A stretch of 64,000 bases of DNA from Triatoma infestans (GCA_011037195.1 JAAEAF010002560.1:1-64000); one strand, 5' to 3'; positions 11,870 through 23,099 are shown, counted from the stretch's first letter. A program made the numbers and translations. Notes: generated by a model from the letters alone, not told the origin.

Positions 11870-12075
11870 TTTTTTTTATTTAAGGCGCGTCAACATCTAT
11901 GGTCAATGGCGCCCGGAGCCTTCTCAGTGCACTGCCGGACTCCGGACAGTGTTCTCTCGATACAGACAACACTGTCCATCCACCGAACAGTGAGCTGTAG
12001 AGGCACTTACGAAGAAAAAAATCTAAGGGTAGCACAGCTTGATTAGAGCCTGGGTCCTCCGCGTGGGAGTCCAGA
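11870..12075 (-). repeat. tRNA-derived SINE, family S1 (copy 2)
   Basis: Same body as the 4.3-kb copy (GCGTCAACATCTATGGTC, CACCGAACAGTGAGCTG), oriented minus. The tRNA-like head is truncated at about 12075, next to the palindrome. Confidence 0.65.
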
Positions 12076-12180
12076 AGTAGGAAATGATTTGGGAATCATG
12101 GTGAGTTTATACACATGGTTCGGAAAAGGATCGTGAGTTTCGGTCTTTTTTTGAAAAAAATAAAAAAAACTTAAAAATTC

Positions 12181-12220
12181 TTGCCAACGTTTCGACAAAT
12201 ATATTGCCTTTTTCAAGGCA
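12181..12220 (-). other. Hammerhead-like Penelope motif, left arm
   Basis: The minus strand reads CTTGAAAAAGGCA, loop, TGTCGAAACGTTGG. GGCA and TGTC can pair as stem II; the first core box is degenerate (CTTGAAA for CTGANGA). Confidence 0.35.
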
Positions 12221-12462
12221 TAAAAAATAAAAACTATTAAATAATCTTTAAAACATATCAAACTTGAAAACTTATGTATAATTTTGGAAATAAAAAGTTG
12301 AGAACACCTCAACAACACAGAGAATAGTGAACAAATATAGTCATTATTTTGTTCACTATTCTCTGTGTTGTTGAGGTGTTCTCAACTTTTTAATTACAAA
12401 ATTATACATAAGTGTTCAAGTTTGATATGTTTTAAAGATTATTTAATAGTTTTTATTTTTTA

Positions 12463-12504
12463 TGCCTTGTAAAAGACATGTATTTGTCGAAATGTTGGCA
12501 AGAA
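12463..12504 (+). other. Hammerhead-like Penelope motif, right arm
   Basis: The inverted partner of 12181-12220: CCTTGTAAAAGACA, loop, TGTCGAAATGTTGGC. The GAAAC core is mutated to GAAAT. Confidence 0.3.
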
Positions 12505-12599
12505 TTTAAGTTTTTTTTATTTTTTTCAAAAAAAGACCGAAACTCACGATCCTTTTCCTTCATACAAGCAACGGTCGAGAAGAATCTTCCATACACATG

Positions 12600-12865
12600 G
12601 TTAGTTTTAAATAATAAGACAGTGAGTGAAAAATACGATTTTGGAATGTTTATCTGTGTGTTTGATGTGAGAGTAAATTTGTTTTGTATGTGTACGCTCG
12701 GTTTGCTCTGAGAACTTGAAATATGAAGTTGAATTATGTAACTTAGTGGATTGTGTTAATAAAGATATTGTAAGTTGTTAAGCATGGAGTGATTTTTATT
12801 GTACCTAATTTAGGTACATTAGTCTAGACGTGTTAGTAGGCCCACAGCTAGCAACGTAACAATAT
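12600..12865 (+). repeat. Possible LTR 3' part
   Basis: AATAAAG near 12760, a perfect small hairpin GTACCTAATTTAGGTAC (12800-12816), and an end AACGTAACA near 12862 that resembles LTR termini. The start was not found. Tentative. Confidence 0.25.
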
Positions 12866-12869
12866 ATTT

Positions 12870-13800
12870 TATTTATTTCTGATTTTTACATAAGTAAAAT
12901 GCAGAAAGTTTTGTTTTAAAATTACAGAAAATAAATGCATAAAAGAAAAGTATACACGCGAGAAAAAAGGTTAGAAGTCAACTTACATAATACGTAATAC
13001 TGATCATAGTAATAATGATAAATTAGAATTATAGCATTATTAAGTAATTATAGAGTTATAGCTATGAACTTATAACAATCAAACTATGGAAAGTTGGAAC
13101 AGCACAAGTAATATGTAAAAAAAAAAATGAAAAATTATATAAAACAGACAAATATTTATGTAGATAAACTACCATGTATGTATCACTAGACCAAGCTAAT
13201 ATAATAGTTAGAATCGATGTATAATTAGGTAGAATCGATAATAGTTGGAAAATTGGTAGAATCGATAATAGTTAGAAAATAGGTAGAATCGATATAATAG
13301 AAACAAAATGAAGCAGGCTACCACGGAAAATGTCTCTGATGCTTTCCAGCTCTGCGGAACCAACCACCACAACATAATAGTTAGAACTTTAGTTAGTAAA
13401 TAATAGAGATTAACAACCATGGTCGGTGTGTTTTACAATACAATATAGATATCTTGTTTGTATACACTTAGATATTTAGTTCTCGGTTCTACATAAAATG
13501 GACAAACAAAAAATATATTATTTAAATCATCAAATGAATTATTTAAACACAGAGGGGCAGTAGTATTCAGTATTAATTCTATGGACGGGCTTTATTGAAG
13601 TACAAAATTATTTGTTTGCTGGGAGAAACTCTGATTTGGCTTAATAATCTTATTCTGTCTATGAGTAAATCTAATGTCAAATATGGCTGAACTGAATTTT
13701 TACAAAACAAATTTTTGTACAAAACATTGTACTGAGAACAAAGAGCTCTATTTACATCTTGTTCGTGTAATAGTAACCGCAAAGATAATACAACCACAGC
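12870..13800. other. AT-rich non-coding DNA with a minisatellite
   Basis: No gene is seen. It contains the 27-bp tandem repeat at 13209-13298 and a segment (13320-13372, GAAAATGTCTCTGATGCTTT) that recurs inverted at 28346-28395, so both belong to one dispersed repeat. Confidence 0.4.
13209..13298. repeat. 27-bp tandem repeat, about 3.3 units
   Basis: Successive units of GGTAGAATCGATAATAGTT plus GGAAAATT, with minor changes (AGAAAATA). The final unit is truncated. Confidence 0.75.
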
Positions 13801-14240
13801 AGAGAGAAGAGAGGCCCTCTCTGGTTAACAGAGACTACTCTCTCACTTAGGCAGGCTAGAGTGGGAGAACCTGTGTATATAAGCCAGTGGGAATCTATCT
13901 AAAGGATCTATCAGATACAACCATACATCGCATCGTGTCATATCTCTATTCTCACCATTCATTCTATCATTTTCATTATAAAGTCCAGAGCAGTTAGTGT
14001 AAACTTAGCTACATTATATTAGTGTCAGCATACCTCGTTCATTTAATCAAACCTAATTTCTCTCCTCAACAACTCCATTATATTCGTATGGCATTTTTTT
14101 ATATTTATTTAATATTTCTTTTTTATGTTTCAACACTAAATGGGGATCTTGCTCAGCCCACAACCGGCCATATCCCAAATCAGATATTATACTCGTATTT
14201 TCTAATTGACTGGCCCAGCTATATTTGACTACATTAGTGG
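13800..14240 (+). repeat. Possible solo LTR with TATA promoter
   Basis: AACCTGTGTATATAAGCCAG (13868-13887) is a TATA-type core promoter, followed about 350 bp later by TTTGACTACA and TTAGTGGGAGGACTCATG. That resembles an LTR end in CA and a primer-binding-site-like leader. The 5' border is unclear. Unrelated to the 4.6/16.8-kb LTR family. Confidence 0.35.
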
Positions 14241-14949
14241 GAGGACTCATGTGCGGATAGCATTTGATTTATTAAAACAAATTTTAGGTAATCTATTGTA
14301 ATACGTCAGTAAAATTTTCAACCACCAATTAATTGTAAGTTTTAAGACTTGTAATTTTAGCATTATTGTTCTTGTTTCTAGTCTAATTATGTAACCTGGG
14401 GTTTGAATAGGCCAAATAAAAAGAAGGATTTGTAAAATTTAACCTGAATTTTTTCTATATTGTCTAAATACCTTAATGACCTTAATTTCACATGAATATA
14501 ATAAAACTGAGCGAATTTTAACTATTTGAATAGTATGTTTTTTAGAATCCAGGGGGGTGAACTGGAGGAGAATTATAATTTGTTTAACCGCATTTATAGC
14601 GATAGTAGCTTTAGCCATCATATCTTGACTTGCCAAAGGAAAAAGGGCGGAGTTAGAGAAAGTTATACTGCAAGAAAGCGGAAGGAACATAAAGTTTCAA
14701 TTTTGTTTTGATTATAGTATAAAGTTTCATTTTTCAATCTACCGTACGTTTCTTGAATATCATCATATGGTTTTAGTTTTGTTGATATTTAATTTCAAGT
14801 TATTTATTACACAATATTTTTCTAAAAAACCTTAAGTTTTCTTTGTGCCTCGGCTAACGTGTTAAAATAGTAAAACTAAATCGTCCGCGTACATGAGTGT
14901 CAAAATAACATTTTCATGATCAATACCGACACTGACGTAACAATATATG

Positions 14950-15675
14950 TTATATATAGAAGTGCATTTTTACTAGTTTTTCCAATTTTCTACGTTAAAA
15001 ACATCGTGAATTTCATCAAAATTATATTGTACTAACCATGAATACAGTGACCTAAAATTTATTGTTTGAAACTTTTTTTCCGACAAAGTTCATTTAAAGA
15101 AGTTTTGGGGAGGGGTGGGGGTTAAATGCTTCTACAAAAAAGTCATTTAATAAAGTTCAGATTCTCCCATCCATTGATATATAGAAATTGGAGGCAACTA
15201 AACATTTGCGACCTTAAAGATCAGTGTTCTCTGGCTACAGATAACATTGCTCATCACCGGACAGTGAGTTGTAGGAGGAAAAAAATCTAGGGCAGCAGCT
15301 GGATTCGAACCCGGGAGCTCCGCGTTGCTAGTCCAACGCGCTACCACTGTGCTAATCCCTTCCTTATCCCTTGGCTTACGCCAATTAACTACTAGGGACG
15401 GTCACCCTAGTTTGTGTACTGTGTTTGTCCTTGTCTGTAAAGTATAGAATGAATGCAGTTTAAGTGTATTGTGCATTGTTTTGACGAAATGCATGGAGTA
15501 TTGCTGAGCTGTGGTAACCCTTGGAAGGTCGCTAGTTCCCAAGTAACTGCATGCAACAGATATCCCTTGCGGGCAAAAAACATTTAGTAAGAATGATAAA
15601 TTTGAAAAAAAATGTGTCAATTATAAGTATGTAGACTAGGAGAAAGTCGCCTGAGTGTTTCACATCAGAAAAATC
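14950..15675 (+). repeat. Family A copy split by a SINE
   Basis: 14950-15175 carries the module (ATTTCATCAAAATTATATTG, GTTCATTTAAAGAAG) and 15590-15675 carries the end (AGGAGAAAGTCGCCTGAGTG, TTTCACATCAG). A SINE at 15190-15375 and unassigned sequence lie between them. Confidence 0.5.
15190..15375 (-). repeat. tRNA-derived SINE, family S1 (copy 3)
   Basis: On the minus strand the head reads GGGATTAGCACAGTGGTAGC, then GTTGGACTAGCAACGCGGAG and the B-box-like GGGTTCGAATCC. It has the best-preserved pol III B box of the family. The body contains CACTGTCCGGTGATGAGC. Confidence 0.75.
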
Positions 15676-16189
15676 AACAAAATAATATAAAAAATAAAAT
15701 CAACCAACATAATAATAAACAATTCACTATATCTTACCATATACGGCATTTAGGAATTACATTAAGGCTAACAAAAATAAATAAAAGTGTTGTATCCAAT
15801 GAGCCACGTCAAATCTAATAGCCGATCTCGTCTGAACAAAATGGCTGACTTAGGTCGTCAATCACGTCAAGTATGGTTTATGTGAAGGCCTCAGCCTCAC
15901 TCTCTTAAGTCGTTTTAATATACTACACAGTGTCCTCTCTAGCTATGGTAATCTATACAAATTTGCTAAAAACATATTACCTTGTATTATTCAAATAAAT
16001 TTACTTGAATATCCAATCAATATTCATTTATCATTTACTAACTTATTAGTTAATTGCAAACTTTTTAAGTGCTTATAACTTCTTCCTTTTAAAGAAAAAA
16101 ACTTTATTTTTTTTGTCTACAAAAGTTATAATTAAAGTGGCAATTATGCTACGGAAATTAATGGTTAAAGTTGTAAATTAATCCTCTAG

Positions 16190-16326
16190 AGAAGTGATTT
16201 TTTTACTTTCTCTTACTCCTAGCAAGAGGAAGTATTGTAATCGTGTCAAATTTTCGATATCGAGTTTTCACCGGAAATATCCGTTTTTAGGTCCCCTGAG
16301 TCCAAAAGAGTGGTTTTTAGCAAATG

Positions 16327-16378
<52 letters not shown>

Positions 16379-17635
16379 GAACAGCATAGCTCAAAAACGA
16401 TAAATAGCAGAAAATTCAAACTTGATATTCCGTTTGGGTATCACCTTGAGATCTGACAGGACGCCAGCGGTCAAAATTCCTCAACCGGAAATACCGCTTT
16501 ACTAGTTTCTTTTTTTTACTTTTATGCGTTTTTCTCAAAAATAGCTCCGACGATTTTCTTTAAACTTGGTATATAAACTACAATTACAAAGATCTACAAT
16601 TTTTATTTGAAACATTTCTCCAGGAAAATGCATTTAACAGCATTTTCAGGAACAGGGGGTGGTGAGTTGTCCCCTAAAGTGCTATTTCAGTTTACTATAC
16701 AATTTTATAAGCTAAACAATATTAATAAGAATTAAATGTATTATTGAAATGCCGAGTTTGAAAAAAATCGGATGACTGGAAGTGCGTTTTTAGTAAAATG
16801 TACTGTAACGCAGCTGGTGGTGCCATCTAGGAGAGAAGGTAGGTACCTAAGGTTCTCTTAGTGGCCGTAGGAAGCGCTCGCGGCGCTCTAGTCTTGACTG
16901 GAATAGTCGAGAGAAATCTGGAATGTTCTCTACTGGTATAAATAGAGGGACCACAGAGAGTTGAGAGAGTTTTTCAGTTACAAACGAAGTTACAAGTTTG
17001 TGAAAAGTGTACAAAAGTGAACAAAGTGAACTTTTGTGGTTTAAAGTGTGAAATAATTATTATTAAGCGTTGTATTTAGTAATTTATTGTGTATAGCAAT
17101 AAATTGGTGTTTTCTTTATTGAAGTTTAGAGTATTTTATCTATACGAACCCACTTAAAACTAGTTTAGTTGGAAAAACATTACAGTATTTTTCAGTTTTC
17201 TGGTATTTGTTTTTACATTCTTGCAATTTTCTTAAAAAATGGCTCCGACAATTTTCTTCAAACTAGGTATATCAACTACACATACAAAAAGATCTACAAC
17301 TTTTATTTAAAAAATATTTCTCTGGTAAAATTCATTTAAGGGTACTTTTAGGGGGAGGGATGGGGTTAGGTTTCGTCTAAAGTGCTATTATAGTTGATTT
17401 ATACAATTCTACCATCCAAACAAAATTAATTAGAAATAAATAGATGGCCAAAATTCTGAGTTTCAAATAATAAAATTAGTAAAATGTGCGCTTTTACTGA
17501 ACATTTTTTTTTAGTTTTCGACGAACTCCAACGAATTTCATTAAATGTGGTTACACAAACTATAAAATTTGTCAATTACAATTTGGAAAACTGGAGTAAG
17601 AGAAAGTGGTGTGAGTGTTTCACAGCAGATATTTT
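16190..17635 (+). repeat. Family A repeat, plus copy carrying a solo LTR
   Basis: Begins ACTTTCTCTTACTCCTAG (16205), then the (TG)n tract at 16327-16371 and modules near 16530 and 17230. It ends GGAGTAAGAGAAAGTGGTG near 17594-17630. The LTR 16804-17184 splits it between ACTGGAAGTGCG and TTTTTCAGTTTTC. Confidence 0.8.
16804..17184 (+). repeat. Solo LTR with promoter, copy 2
   Basis: 381 bp from TGTAACGCAG to AACATTACA. The TATA box is TGGTATAAATAGAGGGACC; AATAAA occurs near 17098. Flanks are GTAC before and GTAT after, consistent with a 4-bp target duplication with one change. No internal region remains, so it arose by LTR-LTR recombination. Confidence 0.85.
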
Positions 17636-17639
17636 TAAT

Positions 17640-18376
17640 TTGTAGAGATTAAAAGTAATAAACAATGTTGTCAACTTTCAATCAAACAAATTTAAGATTT
17701 GGATAAAATTGTTAAAATATATACAATAATATTAAAGTAACGTAGATATTCTTAAATTAAGTATTTGTTTTAATATTTTAAAATCGACTTAACAATGAAT
17801 TAAACATTAGAAAACTTAATAAAAATTTTCCTAACTTTAACCTAATTTTATCTACTTTCTGAAAGTAAACTGCGTCTTTTCCACTGCCAAATTTTCTTTT
17901 AAAGATTACAGTATATGTTTTACTCTTATTTATATCTTTTTTAATCCAGTTTTAGTTGTAGAAAAAGTAATAATATTTAACACAAGAGTAAAAGTCCTTT
18001 TACAACTCTCGTTTAGCTGAAATATTTGCATGCGCAAATCTGAACGCGAGTGGGTAAAAGTGTCACTTAACTCTTTTGCCAAATTAAATACATAACTATA
18101 CCTGTATTATGTTTTTTTTTAGAAAGAGAGAGATTACTTGCGACTGACCAAATCATGGCAAAATATTTAAACACAAGATATGTGAAAATAGAAGAAGACG
18201 GACTCAGAATAGTGAGTTTTTATTTTTATTAACAAAACAAACAAACAGCCAGTTAATGATTTAATGTATCAAAAGTGAATTTATATAGCAGTTAATTTGT
18301 TTTAACATTTTGAAATCAATTGAGCAATAAATTAAATATCAAAAAACTGAATCTAATTTTCCTTACTTTATTTTAA
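17640..18376. other. AT-rich unique-looking DNA
   Basis: No repeat family was recognised. The only protein-like signal is the exon-like segment 18123-18211. Confidence 0.4.
18123..18211 (+). other. Orphan exon-like segment with good splice sites
   Basis: An 89-nt plus-strand segment preceded by a T-rich tract and AG (TTTTTTTTTAG) and followed by GTGAGT. One frame is fully open and contains DQIMAKYLNTRYVKIEEDG. The protein is not recognised. The flanks are unique AT-rich DNA, not repeat. It may be one exon of a gene whose other exons lie elsewhere, or chance. Confidence 0.35.
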
Positions 18377-19760
18377 GGGGTCGCGGGTGTTGGTTTAGTG
18401 GTTATGAGCATGGACTTGTAAGTGGGAGAACGCCAGTTCGTGTCCCGCGTATAACTGCTAAATTTTATATTGGTACTAGCTAAAATCCGGCCACGCTTCG
18501 CTGTGTGTGGTTCAGTCTGATTTTAATTATTACGGAAGTAAATAGAAGTATTATAAGTAACACAGATTCAGCAAGAAAACACATCCTTCAATTTAATACC
18601 CTACTTTGAGTTGCTGTAAACTGAAAGGAAAGAAAGAAAAAATGTTTTTAATATAGAGAGTCTTTTTCTATTGTAAAGCTAGTGAATGGACTACATTTTT
18701 TGTTTGTCCGTTTTCTGCATAAACATAAAGATCAGATGGTTTACCGACTCTGGAGCATGCAACATATAATTGCCCATGAGAGAAGCATTCGTTTTCTAAA
18801 TTCAAACTGCACACTTGCAAAGATTGTCCTTGTGCTTTATTGATAGTCATAGCGAACGCAAGACGTATTGGAAATTGAAGTCATTTTAACTCCAACGCCA
18901 TATCTGTCGGTATGAGGTATTCGTGGAAGAGGAGTACGACTTCACCTTTATGAGGTCTAATGAGAATTGTTGCTTCAATTGTTCAATTACATTATTCATC
19001 AATTTTTTTCAACTACTAATCATGTAAGTGTGTATAACTTTGGTTGATTGATGTTTCGGAATAATATAATTGGCACTCCAATTTTCAAATTGAGAATGTG
19101 TGGCGGTAATCCGGGAACATCGAGTGAATTAAGAAAATTCCGTTGGAAAATTCACAACTTCATTTTGGTCCATCACGGAATCAATGGATTTGTATGTTAC
19201 TGTTTCACCTACGATTCTGTTTAGAATGATGTTGTTCCTATCGAGTACTTCGACATTTTCAGCCGATAGAATGGCTCTTCCGTTTAACCATGCGTGATTT
19301 TGATAATATAATCCGATGCTATGGAACAATTTATTTTATTGTCTACTAGTACTGCGCGAGACTGGTATGAGGCACTTCGTGACTGTAGGCAGTGAGAGGT
19401 ACTCAACTTATAAGTAGTTGAGAAAGAGGTTCAGAGAGAGCGCCACGATCGCAACGCTTCTGGTCTGTCTATTTCTGCCAACTTCGCGAAACGCTCGGAA
19501 TTTCCCATTTTCGTGGGAACTTCGGAATAAGAAGTATACTAAACACTCTTATATAGAAATGCAACCTTGTGTAAAAATTTCAAGTCAATCCAGCGACTAT
19601 TTTTCGAGTTTTGCGGCCACAAACATACGGATGCTGAATTTTTATATATATAGATGAAAAATGTTAACAGTAAAGTAGATGCTTCCGCCCCCGTCCGCGA
19701 CACCCAATTTGGTAGTTAGACGTTAAGCCCGCCTGAAAAAATAGGCTTTACTTTACTTTA
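18377..19760 (+). repeat. tRNA-like SINE, family S2, split by a Helitron
   Basis: 18377-18475 begins GGGGTCGCGGGTGTTGGTTT (A-box-like TGGTTTAGTGGTTATG) and has a B-box-like CCAGTTCGTGTCCCGC. 19655-19760 resumes with a tail containing GGTAGTTAGACGTTAAGCC and (TTTAC)n. The intervening 1179 bp is a Helitron. Distinct from family S1. Confidence 0.6.
18476..19654 (-). mobile_element. Helitron, internally deleted, with both termini
   Basis: Minus-strand element. The 5' end is TCTATATATATAAAAATTC (19654 downward), preceded by A. The 3' end is CTAG (18479-18476), followed by T, with the subterminal hairpin-type sequence CACAGCGAAGCGTGGCCGGA. This is the expected A|TC...CTRR|T pattern. Inside are pieces of the PIF1-like helicase C-terminus: [13 protein letters not shown] and GRAILSAEN (19329-19129), then TINKAQGQSLQ and LYVACSRVGKPSDLYVYAEN (18850-18680). 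The Rep domain and most of the helicase are gone. Confidence 0.85.
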
Positions 19761-20249
19761 CCTTCTACAACTTTCCTGATTCTAGAACCTATACTTTGCA
19801 AGACTGATTATACCTTAAAAATACTATATATATTTAAGACTTTGTCTGTCGACATGTTATCATTCAATTCTTCTTCTCTCCAGCGCCGTAATTCTCCAGT
19901 GATCAAGGTCTCCTCACAGATATTTCGCCATCCGTTATGTGGTCGGCGGCTGACGTTCTCCATCGTTTCACTCAATGTTGTGCCAGATCCCGCACACAAC
20001 ATCATCTAAACGCATCCTCTGACATCTCTTTTTCCGGCCACCGGCCGGTTTACTATAATATCATCTTTCGGAGGAAGCGTTCTGCTGGCTCGATCCGCTC
20101 AACACGTCCTGAAGACCATTAAAATCATCCGGCTGACCTTATAGAACCCGAAGCTCATCATTTATCCTTATTTTCCAATGACTATTGTTTGCACAGAGGG
20201 GTGAAAATTATTCGAAGAATTTTGTTTGACTTGGTATTCCGTTTGACGA

Positions 20250-20580
20250 TATCAAGTCAGACATTTGTCTAAGTAATGTCCCAGATATCGAGCTTGGTCT
20301 GCAAGTGGCATAAGATTACTGTAGAGGTAGACTGGAGAGATTATTTGTTTATTTAGAGTGAATACTATAAATTTAGATTTGTTCGTATTGATTTTTATTT
20401 TCCATTTGGTTAGCCAGGTTTCTAAAATTGAAAAATATGTTTGGAAGTGGAAGGATGGCTGTATCATCGGCATAAGTAAAGATGGTTTTATTGGGATGTG
20501 TGGGGATATGAGCAGTGTAAATTAAGTAAAACATGTGCCAGAATACTGCCCTGCGGCATACCGGCAAAAATAGGATAAAC
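20250..20580 (-). mobile_element. Non-LTR reverse transcriptase fragment (catalytic box)
   Basis: On the minus strand: TIFTYADDTAIL contains the RT catalytic YADD. It is preceded by YLIYTAHIPTHPN and followed (frame shift) by LETWLTKWKIKINTNKSKFI and ADQARYLGHYLD, the jockey-type palm/thumb boundary. It is a truncated relic. Upstream sequence at 19800-20170 is GC-richer, but no domain was recognised there. Confidence 0.8.
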
Positions 20581-20650
20581 CCGTGGCTATATATTAAGTA
20601 TGCTAATTAGTATGTACAACAATCAATAGTTAGGGGTAAAGTACAAAACA

Positions 20651-21310
20651 CTGGCTGCTAAATACATACTTATATTGCTAAAAAACACCATCTCTCGAGG
20701 TATACATACAGACACGGTTATATATTTGTAATGTCACACAAAATGCTCTAAGCCTTATAGTTAGATTGCAGTAGCGACCAGAAGCTTGATTAAGCTTCCG
20801 CTTTCCACAACTACACTGGCTGCTAAATACATACTTATATTGCTAAAAAACACCATCTCTCGAGGTATACATACAGACACGGTTATATATTTGTAATGTC
20901 ACACAAAATGCTCTATGCCTTATAGTTAGATTGCAGTAGCGACCAGAAGCTTGATTAAGCTTCCGCTTTCCACAACTACACTGGCTGCTAAATACATACT
21001 TATATTGCTAAAAAACACCATCTCTCGAGGTATACATACAGACACGGTTATATATTTGTAATGTCACACAAAATGCTCTATGCCTTATAGTTAGATTGCA
21101 GTAGCGACCAGAAGCTTGATTAAGCTTCCGCTTTCCACAACTACACTGGCTGCTAAATACATACTTATATTGCTAAAAAACACCATCTCTCGAGGTATAC
21201 ATACAGACACGGTTATATATTTGTAATGTCACACAAAATGCTCTAAGCCTTATAGTTAGATTGCAGTAGCGACCAGAAGCTTGATTAAGCTTCCGCTTTC
21301 CACAACTAGA
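20651..21310. repeat. 165-bp tandem repeat, four near-identical units
   Basis: Units start at 20651, 20816, 20981 and 21146, a constant period of 165. They differ by very few bases (for example CTCTAAGCC versus CTCTATGCC). Each contains GAAGCTTGATTAAGCTTC, a 7-bp-stem palindrome. Diverged partial copies of the 3' part occur at 23217-23322 and 24131-24238. The array runs directly into the duplicated block at 21311. Confidence 0.9.
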
Positions 21311-22805
21311 TAGCAGTACTTTGTTTGACCTTAACAATATATATATATAAAAAAATTAAAAGTTGCTGTTAAATGGATTTTTAAAATCTGAGTGCCACAA
21401 CGTCCCCGCACCCAAGTATCATCAGTGTCCCGACGCAAATATGTCTCTACGCCGATAATGCGTCTGTAGTTCATATATTGTTGTACAATTGTAAATTTCA
21501 AACAAAAAGATCATTAAAAAAAAAAACAGCAAATAAATCAATAGTACTCAATATTATTTGATTCCAAGAATTTTTTTGGTGACATTATTTATTATTATGA
21601 TATATTTCTAGAAAAAAAACAAACTGAATTAATTATTATTACGTAAGAATGTAATAAGTTTGCTAAAAATATTTAGATATTAAATTGGGTTAAATTTTCT
21701 TGAATAGGAGTCAATATTCATTATAATCAACACTAACTCGTCATTAACTCAAGATTTACCCCTCTATATAGAGTAAACCTTGGTAAATTTAATTTGCTAA
21801 AATATTTACTTATTATACTATTCGGATAAAATTTCCATGGAAACCATGCAATTATTATTCATTATCATTATTTTATTCAATTAAAATATTCGCGAAATAT
21901 CCCAGGCAACCATTATTCATTATTATTTTATTCAATTAACTTATTCGCGAAATATCAAGATGCAAAGTTCCTTCAGAAAAGAAAAAAAAAACTTTTTGTT
22001 TTTGCGATGAACATTTATTTCGAAATGGAGACCAATTCAATGTTTACGTTGAAGTATTGCTATGAAACATTGTATAAAAATAATTTAATTTCATCAAGAT
22101 TTGTGAACAACAGAAGAAAGAAAACGTCTTCTTAACGGTGAGTTTTACTTTTTTTTTAAAGATGTATCGATATTAAGCAATATGATATATAAGTAACCAG
22201 TAATAATTGCCTGCCCCCCCATTTAGGAATCCATTAAAAATCTTTTCTATCTTTAACAATTGAATAAAAACGCCACGCAGAGCCTAATTTATCAGAACTG
22301 GTTAATTTGAGTTTTTCTTCTTTTTTTTAAATTTCCTAGATAGAAAGATATTATTATTAAGTGAAAAAATTATGTTCGTATTATATTCTAAACTCTCCAG
22401 TAACATTTCCTGTTCTTATAACTGAGTGTTCATAAAAAGATATTTTGGATAATTGAAGGCATACGAAAATTTAATTTAGAGCAACAGAAAGTGGACGAAA
22501 TTTAAAACTGGATGATTAAAAAAAATATTAACGGATATACTCTTGAGATGATTTGAGTTAGGCAGTGTGTTGTTTGTACAAATTTAACTCTTCTCTCTCT
22601 TTCTTTCTTTCTCTCTCTCACTCTATCTCTCTCTCTCTCTGTGCTGTTTATTTTTAATTAAAACTTTATTATAAATTCGAGAGGTTTTGTTTTTGAAAGA
22701 GTAATTATAATAAGAACATAACTGTTTTAAATTGTTAATATATATACTCGTATATGAACAACTTAATAATTGAATAAGAATGATATAAAATGCCATATTT
22801 TTCTT
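21311..22805. repeat. Duplicated 1.5-kb block, copy D1
   Basis: Runs from the end of the 165-bp array (AGATAGCAGTACTTTG) to about 22805 and matches 24237-25700 closely over its length. Landmarks: GTCCCCGCACCCAAGTA, CTACGCCGATAATGCGTC, a (CT)n tract near 22590-22640 and GAGGTTTTGTTTTTGAAAG. Indels occur at homopolymers. Possibly the body of an unknown element whose promoter end is the 165-bp unit. Confidence 0.8.
22007..22135 (+). CDS. Small ORF (42 codons) in block D1
   Basis: ATG at 22007, a second in-frame ATG at 22025, and TAA at 22133, immediately followed by CGGTGAGT, a donor-like sequence. It contains METNSMFTLKYCYETLYKNN. The same frame is kept in copy D2. No family is recognised and it may be non-coding. 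Confidence 0.25.
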   Translation: MNIYFEMETNSMFTLKYCYETLYKNNLISSRFVNNRRKKTSS

Positions 22806-22894
22806 CATGAAGATTCCAGCGTGTTTCTTTGAACTTGACATACTAACAATTCCTTTAATGGCTATCGTTCCCTTTTTAAGTTTTTTTTTTTTTA

Positions 22895-22975
22895 CTTTCT
22901 CTTACTCCTAATGGAGAGGAGTATTGCGGAGGTGTTGGGGGCGGATAAGCAGTATTTGCAATCCTCCCAAAAGAA
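22895..22975 (+). repeat. Family A terminal fragment
   Basis: ACTTTCTCTTACTCCTAATG and GAGAGGAGTATTG only, then unrelated sequence. Confidence 0.55.
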
Positions 22976-23099
22976 AAAGTGAATTAGGTATTGATTTTTG
23001 TTCTAATTCTAAAATAAACAGTGATTATTATTTGTATTATTTACAATCGAATCTCAGTATAGCTAACATTAATTTTAATGTTGTTAATAAATAATTACT

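Larger units (their letters stand above)
12122..12558. repeat. Large palindrome (foldback): arms about 214 and 211 bp, 12-nt loop
   Basis: The left arm 12122-12335 and right arm 12348-12558 are near-identical reverse complements around a 12-nt centre. Each arm contains a Penelope-like motif (GTCGAAACGTTGGCAAG in one arm, GTCGAAATGTTGGCAAG in the other). A 12-bp direct repeat ATACACATGGTT flanks the structure (12109-12120 and 12591-12602) and could be a target duplication. Confidence 0.8.

Noticed and set aside
12043..12711. Two ORFs of 91 and 77 residues in the palindrome
   Set aside because: They mirror each other on opposite strands of the inverted repeat and are rich in Phe/Lys from poly-T/poly-A runs.
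20651..21310. CRISPR-like array
   Set aside because: The period is 165 bp with no unique spacers, and the setting is eukaryotic.
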